The notes beneath the pieces are model-generated. The model saw nothing but the letters and a program-made list of their open reading frames with translations, did not search any database and was not told the DNA's origin. From JBOHPP01 sp050731755 (lineage in GTDB: Bacteria; Methylomirabilota; Methylomirabilia; Rokubacteriales; CSP1-6), in assembly GCA_050731755.1 (NCBI GenBank), contig JBOHPP010000165.1, positions 1-11,808 on the forward strand: 11,808 nt of DNA, in the 5' to 3' direction. Shown here piece after piece: positions 6,609 through 11,808 of the stretch. The position numbers and the translations under genes were made by a program. Each line of letters begins with the position of its first letter. The first letter of the stretch is position 1.

Positions 6609-6615
6609 CTCCTTT
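6609..6615 (-). promoter_or_regulatory. Ribosome binding site of the four-helix membrane protein
   Basis: On the minus strand AAAGGAG precedes GTG 6604 by four bases and ATG 6598 by ten. It is the strongest Shine-Dalgarno match in the minus-strand cluster and supports translation from one of these two codons. Confidence 0.65.
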
Positions 6616-6661
6616 CCGGGTGCCTGAGCCGGCGTTCGACGGACGGACGACGCTGGGCGGA

Positions 6662-6690
6662 AGTATAGTCCTCCCCACCCCGCCGGGCAA
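6662..6690 (-). promoter_or_regulatory. Candidate sigma70-type promoter for the envelope gene cluster
   Basis: On the minus strand TTGCCC (6685-6690; 4/6 to TTGACA) and TATACT (6662-6667; 5/6 to TATAAT) are separated by exactly 17 bases. They lie in the 117-base gap between the Nudix stop and the membrane-protein start. Transcription would start near 6655 and leave about a 50-base leader carrying the AAAGGAG ribosome site. TATACT stands out in an otherwise GC-rich gap. No transcript evidence is available. Confidence 0.5.
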
Positions 6691-6721
6691 TGCGCCGCGC
6701 CGTGGCGGCCTCCTTTGATCG

Positions 6722-7519
6722 CTAGTAGTACCCCGGCTCGCCCGGCAAGATCGCGCGGCGGGCATCGCCCTCGACCACGAGCCGCGGGCGGATGGCGGTG
6801 ACCCGGAGGTGTTGCAGGCCGTGCAGAGCCTCGGCCACGGATCGCGCGCCGGCCATCAGCGCCAGGTTCTTCATCGTGGGCAGGCGCAGTGAGATCTCGC
6901 CGCGGGCCCGCGCGTCGAACGCCTCGGCCGGCGTCAGCCAGCGCACCGCGACGATCTCGCGCTCGTCGGCGGAGGCCTGCTGCCCGTCGGGCATGGGCGC
7001 GGCGAAGAAGCGCGTGTCGAACCGGAGCGGCTGCTCCTCGGGGGTAATCCAGTGGGCGAAGTAGACGAGGCGATCGGTCGCCAGCGTGAGGCGCTCGTCA
7101 CACAGCATGCCCCAGAACGCGCGGTGATCCTGCTGGCAGGCCCGCCGATAATCGGCAAACCAAAGAGCACCGTCGAGCACCGGCCGCCCGTCGACTCCAT
7201 CGGCGAGCAGCACACCGACTTCCTCGAAGGCCTCGCGGATGGCGCCGACCAAGTAGGCCAGCGCCGTGCGCGGCGCCGCCTCCAGGTCGAGTCGCCGGGC
7301 GGCGGTTTCCACGTCGAGGCGGAAGCTGGAAACCGCCGCCTCCTCGGGCGTGTCCTCCGCCTCCAGCTTTCCACCCGGGAAGACGAAGTCGCCCGCGGCG
7401 AATCGGCTCTGCTGGTGGCGCTGGATGAGGAGCGTTTCGATCCCACCCGCCGGTCGGTCACGCAGGAGGACGAGCGACGCCGCCGGCACGGGGATGACGG
7501 ACGACGGTTTGACGGACAC
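6722..7519 (-). CDS. NUDT19-like Nudix hydrolase (probable CoA/nucleoside diphosphatase)
   Basis: The open frame reaches 7648, but that would run through the divergent RidA gene. The GTG at 7519 gives a 265-residue protein that begins just before the conserved strand VPAASLVLLRDR. The Nudix box is split: FVFPGGKLEAED (45-56) and REAFEEVGVLL (95-105) are both present, with roughly 31 extra residues between them compared with the canonical GX5EX7REUXEEXGU. Such an expanded box is known in the NUDT19 (RP2p) family of CoA diphosphatases. Further conserved pieces include RFDTRFFAAPMPDGQ (166-180) and AVRWLTPAEAF (191-201). The metal-binding glutamates (Glu96, Glu99, Glu100) are intact. Family members hydrolyse CoA or acyl-CoA to phosphopantetheine and 3',5'-ADP; the actual substrate here is untested. 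No strong Shine-Dalgarno is visible. Divergent from RidA by 61 bases. Confidence 0.85.
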   Translation of the reverse strand: MSVKPSSVIPVPAASLVLLRDRPAGGIETLLIQRHQQSRFAAGDFVFPGGKLEAEDTPEEAAVSSFRLDVETAARRLDLEAAPRTALAYLVGAIREAFEEVGVLLADGVDGRPVLDGALWFADYRRACQQDHRAFWGMLCDERLTLATDRLVYFAHWITPEEQPLRFDTRFFAAPMPDGQQASADEREIVAVRWLTPAEAFDARARGEISLRLPTMKNLALMAGARSVAEALHGLQHLRVTAIRPRLVVEGDARRAILPGEPGYY

Positions 7520-7580
7520 CCCGGCAGTGTGACACGATGGCCGCGCTCTGTCATTCCGCGGCGAAGGAGGACATGCCTCG
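7520..7580. promoter_or_regulatory. Divergent intergenic region between Nudix and RidA genes
   Basis: These 61 bases must hold, or closely adjoin, the promoters for the minus-strand Nudix gene and the plus-strand RidA-hydroxylase operon. I see a short symmetric GTGTGACAC (7527-7535) and the RidA ribosome site AAGGAGG (7564-7570), but no convincing -35/-10 pair. An operator function for GTGTGACAC is only possible. Confidence 0.4.
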
Positions 7581-8042
7581 ATGCGCGTCGAAGCCCGCCT
7601 CAAGGAGCTCAACATCACGTTGCCCCCGCCGGCCAAGCCCGTGGCCAACTACGTGGGCGCCGTGCGCGTCGGCAATCTGCTCTTCGTGTCGGGCCACGGC
7701 CCGATCCGCGAGGGCCGGCCGTCGGCGCGTGGCAAGCTCGGCCGTGACCTGTCGGTGGAGCAGGGCTACCAGGTGGCCCGCGAGGTCGGGCTGAACCTCC
7801 TGGCCACGACGCGCGTCGCGCTGGGCAGCCTCGACAACATCAAGCGCGTGGTCAAGGTCCTCGGCATGGTCAACTCCGCCGAGGGGTTCGGCGACCAGCC
7901 CAAGGTGATCAACGGCTTCTCCGACCTCATGGTCGAGGTCTTCGGCGAGACGATCGGCAAGCATGCGCGGTCGGCGGTCGGCATGGCCGAGCTGCCCATG
8001 GGCATCCCCGTCGAGATCGAGATGGTCCTCGAGGTCGAGTGA
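7581..8042 (+). CDS. RidA (YjgF/YER057c/UK114) family protein
   Basis: The 153-residue protein starts at ATG 7581, ten bases after the strong ribosome site AAGGAGG (7564-7570). It shows the RidA fold pattern: GNLLFVSGHGP (31-41), LGSLDNIKRVVKVLGMV (81-97) and a C-terminal HARSAVGMAELPMGIPVEIE (128-147). Arg130 aligns with the Arg105 that archetypal RidA uses to hydrolyse reactive enamine/imine intermediates, so deaminase activity is possible. At about 150 residues it belongs to the longer YjgH-like group, whose activities are less well known. Its TGA overlaps by one base the ATG of a small membrane protein, followed by three molybdenum-hydroxylase subunits. The operon context suggests it removes a reactive nitrogenous or carbonyl by-product of that oxidation, which is inference. 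Confidence 0.9.
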   Translation: MRVEARLKELNITLPPPAKPVANYVGAVRVGNLLFVSGHGPIREGRPSARGKLGRDLSVEQGYQVAREVGLNLLATTRVALGSLDNIKRVVKVLGMVNSAEGFGDQPKVINGFSDLMVEVFGETIGKHARSAVGMAELPMGIPVEIEMVLEVE

Positions 8043-8194
8043 TGACCGTCGCCTTCGATGCCCTCATCACGCTGATCTCGCTCGTCTTCCTCGGCATCCT
8101 CGGCGTCATCGCCGGCGTGGCCGTTCCCGGGCTGTTCCTGGCCGCCTTCGCGCCCTGGCTCGACTGGATCCTGCCGGTCCGCCGTAAGCGCTAG
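8042..8194 (+). CDS. 50-residue single-helix membrane protein
   Basis: ATG 8042 overlaps the RidA stop (TGATG) and the reading frame ends at TAG 8192-8194, giving 50 residues. The sequence begins MTVAFDALITLISLVFLGIL, continues as one long hydrophobic stretch of about 40 residues broken by a Pro-Gly near 29-30, and ends in the basic tail PVRRKR. This predicts one long or two short membrane segments with the tail in the cytoplasm. It fills exactly the gap between RidA and the molybdenum subunit, and its stop is embedded in the ribosome site (AGGAG, 8193-8197) of the next gene, so it is likely translated as part of the operon. No family is recognised. A membrane anchor or assembly aid for the hydroxylase is possible. 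Confidence 0.65.
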   Translation: MTVAFDALITLISLVFLGILGVIAGVAVPGLFLAAFAPWLDWILPVRRKR

Positions 8195-8197
8195 GAG
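8193..8197 (+). promoter_or_regulatory. Ribosome binding site of the molybdenum subunit
   Basis: AGGAG eight bases before ATG 8206 fixes the start of the large subunit and overlaps the TAG stop of the small membrane protein, suggesting coupled translation. Confidence 0.7.
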
Positions 8198-8205
8198 CCG
8201 GCGCG

Positions 8206-10539
8206 ATGGGCGCCCGGTACTTCGGCGCCGCCGTCCGCCGCCGCGAGGACCCCCGCTTCCTGCGGGGCGAAGCGCGGTTCGTCGACGACGTAAAGCTCCC
8301 AGGCTTGCTCCACGCGGCCTTCCTGCGCTCGCCGCACGCCCACGCGCGCCTGGGGAGCATGCGGACTGCGGCAGCGCGGAGGCCCGGCGTGGCCGGCGTG
8401 TTCGCCTTCGGCGATTTCGAGCGGTGGATGACGCCCCTCCCGGTGTTCGGCGCGCCACCGCCGGGGCTGGCGGCGGCCGTCACCTTCGACATTCGTCAGG
8501 CGCCGCAGTACGCGCTCTGCCGCGACCACGCGCGCTACGTCGGCGAGATCGTAGCCATGGTGGTCGCCGAGAGCCGGGCGCTGGCCGAGGACGCGCTGGA
8601 GGCGATCGAGATGGACTGGGAGCCCCTGCCGGTCGTCGCCGACGTGGCGGCGGCCGAGCGCGTCGGCGCTCCCCTCGTGCATCCCGAGTGGGGAACGAAC
8701 GCCGCCGTCGCCTTCACCCATAGCATCGGCGACCCGGCGGGCGCCTTCGCCGGCGCCGAGGTCGTGGTGAGCGAGACGCTCCACATCCAGCGCTACGTCG
8801 GCATGCCGCTCGAGACCCGGGGCGTGGTGGCGCAGTGGGACCGGCGCGACGGCAGCCTCACCACCTGGAACAGCACGCAGGTCTCCCACTTCGTCCAGCA
8901 GGGCCTGGCCGGAGCGCTGGGATTGCCCCATCACAAGATTCGGGTGATCGCGCCCGACCTCGGCGGCGGCTTCGGCACCAAGGCCTCGGGCTACGCCGAG
9001 GACCTGCTCGTCCCGCTGGCGGCGATGGTCCTCGGCCGTCCGGTGAAGTGGATCGAGGATCGGCGCGAGCACATGATGGCCGCCGCGCACGCGCGCGACC
9101 AGATCCACGAGATCGCGCTGGCGGCCCGGCGCGACGGCACGATCCTGGCGGTCCGCGACCGCATCCGGCTCGATCTCGGCGCCTACAACGCCTGGGGCAT
9201 CGTGCTGCCCTACAACACGGTGGCCCACCTGATCGGCCCTCACCGCATCCGGAACATGCGCGTGGACGTCGCCGGCCTCGTCACTCACAAGACGCCCAAC
9301 GCTCCGTATCGGGGCGCCGGACGGCCGGAGACCGTGTTCGCCATGGACCGCATCGTCGACTGCCTGGCCCGCGAACTCCACCTGGATCCGGCCGAGATCC
9401 GCCGGCGCAACTATATCCGACCCGACGAGCTGCCCTGGGACTTCGGCATGCCCTACCGCGACGGCAATCCGCTCGTGTACGACAGCGGGGACTTCCCCGG
9501 CGCGTTGGAGGCGGCGCTGGCCGCGGCGGGGTACGAGGACTTCCGGCGGGAACAGCCGCGACTACGCGCCCGGGGCGTCCACCGCGGCATCGGCATCTCG
9601 GGTTACGTCGAGGGTACGGCCATCGGCCCCTTCGAAGGCGCGACGGTGAAGCTCGACCTCGCCGGTCGCCCCACCGTCGCCACCGGCGCCGTGAACTCGG
9701 GCCAGGGCCACGAGACCTCGTTCGCCCAAATTGCCGCCGACGCCCTGGGCGTGCCGCTCGACTGGGTGACGGTCATCGGCGGCGACACGGCCGCCGTACC
9801 CTTCGGCGTCGGCACCTTCGCCAGCCGCAGCGCGGTGACCGCCGGCAACTCGATCGCCGACGCCTGCCGCGAGATCCACGAGAGGTTGGTGAAGGCCGCC
9901 GCCACACTGCTGGAGGCGGCGCCGGCCGACGTCGAGATCGAGGACGGCCGCGCGTTCGTGCGGGGCGCTCCGGCCTCGGCCGTGCCGCTCGCGCGCGTGA
10001 TCCAGGCTTCGATCCCGACCTTTGCCCAACCCGGAGTGGCGCCCCCCAACTTCGAGGCGAGCGCCTACCACCACGTGCCGACGGTGACCTACGCCAGCGC
10101 CGTGCACGTGGCCCAGGTAGAGGTGGACGTCGGCACCGGGCACGTGCGCCTGCTCAAGTACGTCGTCGCCCACGACTGCGGCAAGGTCATCAACCCGCTC
10201 ATCGTCGAGGGCCAGGTGCACGGCGGCGTGGCCCAGGGCGTCGGCGGCGCGCTGTTCGAAGAGATGATCTACGATGCCGAGGGCCAGCTCCTCACCGCGA
10301 GCCTCATGGACTATCTCGTCCCGACGGCCATGGAGCTGCCGCCGATCGACACCGTCCACCTCGAGTGCCCGTCGCCGCGCAACCCGCTGGGGGTCAAGGG
10401 GCTGGGCGAGGGAGGGGCGATCTCGCCGCCGGCGGCGATCGCCAACGCCATCGAGGATGCCCTGGCCTCCTTCGGCGTGCGTATCACCGCCACCCCGGTG
10501 AGCCCCGCCCGCCTGCTCGCGTTGATCGGCAACCCGTGA
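8206..10539 (+). CDS. Xanthine dehydrogenase/CoxL form II-type molybdopterin-binding subunit
   Basis: The 777-residue protein is a full-length aldehyde oxidase/xanthine dehydrogenase large subunit. The N-terminal a/b hammerhead domain begins RREDPRFLRGEARFVDD (12-28). The molybdenum-cofactor domain carries DLGGGFGTK (251-259), APYRGAGR (366-373), NSGQGHETS (497-505) and GVKGLGEGGAISPP (729-742), with Glu735 as the expected catalytic base. PYRGAGR is the form II signature; true aerobic CO dehydrogenases (form I) have AYXCSFR with a copper-binding Cys, which is absent here. The enzyme therefore probably hydroxylates a carbon in an N-heterocycle, aldehyde or similar substrate, identity unknown. 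It acts with the FAD and 2Fe-2S subunits encoded next, with a GTGA overlap to the FAD gene. No twin-arginine signal is seen, so it is likely cytoplasmic. Confidence 0.93.
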   Translation: MGARYFGAAVRRREDPRFLRGEARFVDDVKLPGLLHAAFLRSPHAHARLGSMRTAAARRPGVAGVFAFGDFERWMTPLPVFGAPPPGLAAAVTFDIRQAPQYALCRDHARYVGEIVAMVVAESRALAEDALEAIEMDWEPLPVVADVAAAERVGAPLVHPEWGTNAAVAFTHSIGDPAGAFAGAEVVVSETLHIQRYVGMPLETRGVVAQWDRRDGSLTTWNSTQVSHFVQQGLAGALGLPHHKIRVIAPDLGGGFGTKASGYAEDLLVPLAAMVLGRPVKWIEDRREHMMAAAHARDQIHEIALAARRDGTILAVRDRIRLDLGAYNAWGIVLPYNTVAHLIGPHRIRNMRVDVAGLVTHKTPNAPYRGAGRPETVFAMDRIVDCLARELHLDPAEIRRRNYIRPDELPWDFGMPYRDGNPLVYDSGDFPGALEAALAAAGYEDFRREQPRLRARGVHRGIGISGYVEGTAIGPFEGATVKLDLAGRPTVATGAVNSGQGHETSFAQIAADALGVPLDWVTVIGGDTAAVPFGVGTFASRSAVTAGNSIADACREIHERLVKAAATLLEAAPADVEIEDGRAFVRGAPASAVPLARVIQASIPTFAQPGVAPPNFEASAYHHVPTVTYASAVHVAQVEVDVGTGHVRLLKYVVAHDCGKVINPLIVEGQVHGGVAQGVGGALFEEMIYDAEGQLLTASLMDYLVPTAMELPPIDTVHLECPSPRNPLGVKGLGEGGAISPPAAIANAIEDALASFGVRITATPVSPARLLALIGNP

Positions 10540-11402
10540 AACCAGTCTCGTTCGAGTACCTCGATCCCCGCTCGGTGGCCGACGCCGTCACCGCGCTCGC
10601 CGGCCACGGCGACGAGGCCAAGGTTTTAGCCGGCGGCCAGAGCCTGGTGCCCATGCTGAACTTCCGGCTGGCGCGCCCGCGCGTGCTGGTCGACATCAAC
10701 CGGATTTCGGGGCTGGACACGCTGACCGAGCGGAACGGCGTGCTCGCGGTCGGCGCGCTGGTCCGGCAGCGCACGCTGGAGCGCTGGGCCGTGAAGGGGG
10801 CGCCGCTGCTGGCGGCCGGTCTGGGTCACGTCGGGCACGCGGCCATCCGCAACCGAGGGACGGTGGCCGGCAGCGTCGTCCACGCCGATCCCGCCGCCGA
10901 GCTGCCGGCGCTGCTCCTGGCCCTCGACGGCAGCGTCGTGGCCCGCAGCACGCGCGGCGAGCGTGTCCTTCCGGCGTCCGAGTTCTTTCGGGGGCCGCTG
11001 GTCACCGCGTTGGCTGCCGACGAGATTGTGATGGAGACGCGCTGGCCGCTGCCGTCCGCCGGCGCCGGCTGGGGTTTTCACGAGGTCGCCCGCCGGCACG
11101 GCGACTTCGCGCTGGTCGGGGCGGCCGCCGTCCTGATGCTGGGCGGCGGGCGGGTGGCCAGTGCTCGCATCACCGTCTTCGGCAGCGGCCCGGCTCCCCA
11201 GCGAGCCCACGAAGCGGAGGCGACGCTGATGGGGCGCGAGCCGGCGACGGCCCTGATCGAGGAGGCGGCGCGCGCCGGCGCGGCGCGCATCGCGACGCAC
11301 GACGACATCCACGCCACGGCCGCCTACCGCGCGCGCGTGGCTCGGACGCTCATGGCCCGCGCGCTGACGGATGCCGGGGCCCGCGCGCGTGAGGCAGCAT
11401 GA
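10536..11402 (+). CDS. FAD-binding medium subunit of a xanthine dehydrogenase-type hydroxylase
   Basis: Translation starts at GTG 10536, which overlaps the large-subunit stop (GTGA), and yields 288 residues. It is a CoxM-type FAD protein: FEYLDPRSVADAV at the N-terminus, the first FAD motif AGGQSLVPMLNFR (32-44), the second motif IRNRGTVAGSVVHADPAAEL (104-123), and the C-terminal CO-dehydrogenase-flavoprotein domain ending near YRARVARTLMARAL. In these enzymes it passes electrons from the 2Fe-2S clusters to the final acceptor, such as quinone or NAD. Length is normal for the family. Its TGA overlaps the ATG of the iron-sulfur subunit (ATGA), so all three subunits are translationally coupled in the order large-medium-small. 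Confidence 0.92.
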   Translation: MKPVSFEYLDPRSVADAVTALAGHGDEAKVLAGGQSLVPMLNFRLARPRVLVDINRISGLDTLTERNGVLAVGALVRQRTLERWAVKGAPLLAAGLGHVGHAAIRNRGTVAGSVVHADPAAELPALLLALDGSVVARSTRGERVLPASEFFRGPLVTALAADEIVMETRWPLPSAGAGWGFHEVARRHGDFALVGAAAVLMLGGGRVASARITVFGSGPAPQRAHEAEATLMGREPATALIEEAARAGAARIATHDDIHATAAYRARVARTLMARALTDAGARAREAA

Positions 11403-11808
11403 GCCGTCGCATCCGGCTCCGCGTCAACGGCCGCGATCACGAGCGCGCGGTGGAGCCACGCACGAACCTGGCCGACTTCCTGCGGGAGGACCTCGACCTC
11501 ACCGGCACCCATGTCGGTTGCGAGCACGGGGTCTGCGGCGCCTGCACGGTGCTGCTCAACGGCCAGCCGGTCCGCGGCTGCCTGCTCTTCGCCATCCAGC
11601 TCGACGGTGCCGAGATCACGACGGTGGAGGGGCTGGCGACGGGTGAGGAGCTCCATCCCATCCAGAAAGCGTTCCACGAGCACCACGGGCTGCAGTGTGG
11701 CTTCTGCACCCCCGGTCTGCTGCTGACGGCCAAGGTGCTGCTGGAGGAGAACCCGCTGCCGACGGACGCAGAGATCCGCGAAGCCATCGCCGGCAACCTC
11801 TGCCGCTG
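11399..11808 (+). CDS. 2Fe-2S small subunit of a xanthine dehydrogenase-type hydroxylase (3' end outside window)
   Basis: The frame from ATG 11399 is open to the window end, giving 136 complete codons of a protein usually about 150-170 residues long. The plant-type ferredoxin domain has CEHGVCGACTVLLNG (41-55) with Cys41, 46, 49 and 61. The second, helical cluster domain has CGFCTPG (100-106) and NLCR at 133-136, just before the next expected Cys. The pattern is that of CoxS-like subunits, which relay electrons from the molybdenum site to FAD. The start overlaps the FAD-gene stop. The gene is truncated only by the window, not by mutation. Confidence 0.93.
   Translation, partial: MSRRIRLRVNGRDHERAVEPRTNLADFLREDLDLTGTHVGCEHGVCGACTVLLNGQPVRGCLLFAIQLDGAEITTVEGLATGEELHPIQKAFHEHHGLQCGFCTPGLLLTAKVLLEENPLPTDAEIREAIAGNLCR

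Noticed and set aside
7509..7538. TTGACG followed about 18 bases later by CACGAT as a plus-strand promoter for RidA
   Set aside because: The -35 match is good (5/6) but the -10 is poor (3/6) and it overlaps the Nudix start; not reported as a feature.
8191..9381. 396-codon minus-strand frame opposite the molybdenum subunit
   Set aside because: Shadow of the well-supported large subunit.
8835..10535. Upstream part of the frame that later encodes the FAD subunit
   Set aside because: It lies within the molybdenum subunit in another frame and is Arg/Pro-rich without motifs; the FAD protein begins at GTG 10536.
8206..10539. True aerobic carbon monoxide dehydrogenase (form I CoxL)
   Set aside because: The active-site loop reads PYRGAGR and lacks the AYXCSFR cysteine needed for the Mo-Cu site.
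1..11808. CRISPR arrays, tRNA/rRNA genes, insertion sequences or attachment sites
   Set aside because: No regularly spaced repeats, transposase-like proteins, terminal inverted repeats or RNA gene signatures were seen by eye; small RNAs cannot be excluded without a covariance search.

Overview
The window comes from a high-GC bacterium with an outer membrane. Most genes show the strong G/C third-position bias that produces long false antisense ORFs. The mix of an F420-type luciferase-like oxidoreductase, MDR-family acyl-CoA/alcohol dehydrogenases, a xanthine-dehydrogenase-family molybdenum hydroxylase and a Phenol_MetA-like beta-barrel protein suits an uncultured soil or groundwater lineage such as Rokubacteria/Methylomirabilota or a deltaproteobacterial group. 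That placement is inference; no rRNA or other phylogenetic marker is present.

Layout. (1) 3-437, plus strand: the 3' part of an unrecognised gene with visibly lower GC than the rest. (2) 487-3782, plus strand: a tight three-gene operon encoding an LLM-class F420-dependent oxidoreductase, a crotonyl-CoA carboxylase/reductase-family protein and a second zinc-type MDR dehydrogenase. The CCR-family protein has Gln where the CO2-pocket Glu is expected. (3) 3779-7519, minus strand: a run of five genes. Reading 5' to 3' on that strand these are a NUDT19-like Nudix hydrolase, a four-helix inner-membrane protein with its own candidate promoter, an outer-membrane beta-barrel protein, and two tandem paralogous two-helix membrane proteins with periplasmic coiled coils. 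The second paralog carries a long Pro-rich and then Arg/Glu-rich tail. It converges on operon 2, with both stops embedded in one CTAG. (4) 7581-11808, plus strand, divergent from the Nudix gene: a RidA-family protein, a 50-residue one-helix membrane protein, and the large (Mo), medium (FAD) and small (2Fe-2S) subunits of a CoxL-form-II/xanthine-dehydrogenase-type hydroxylase. The small subunit is cut by the window end.

How they fit together. Operon 2 looks like an acyl-CoA or redox catabolic module. Operon 4 is a three-subunit molybdenum hydroxylase in which RidA may remove reactive enamine/imine by-products. The minus-strand cluster looks like an envelope module: outer-membrane barrel, inner-membrane protein, and two paralogs whose C-terminal parts are predicted to lie in the periplasm. 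No mobile elements, tRNA, rRNA or CRISPR were seen. No gap between genes exceeds about 120 bases.
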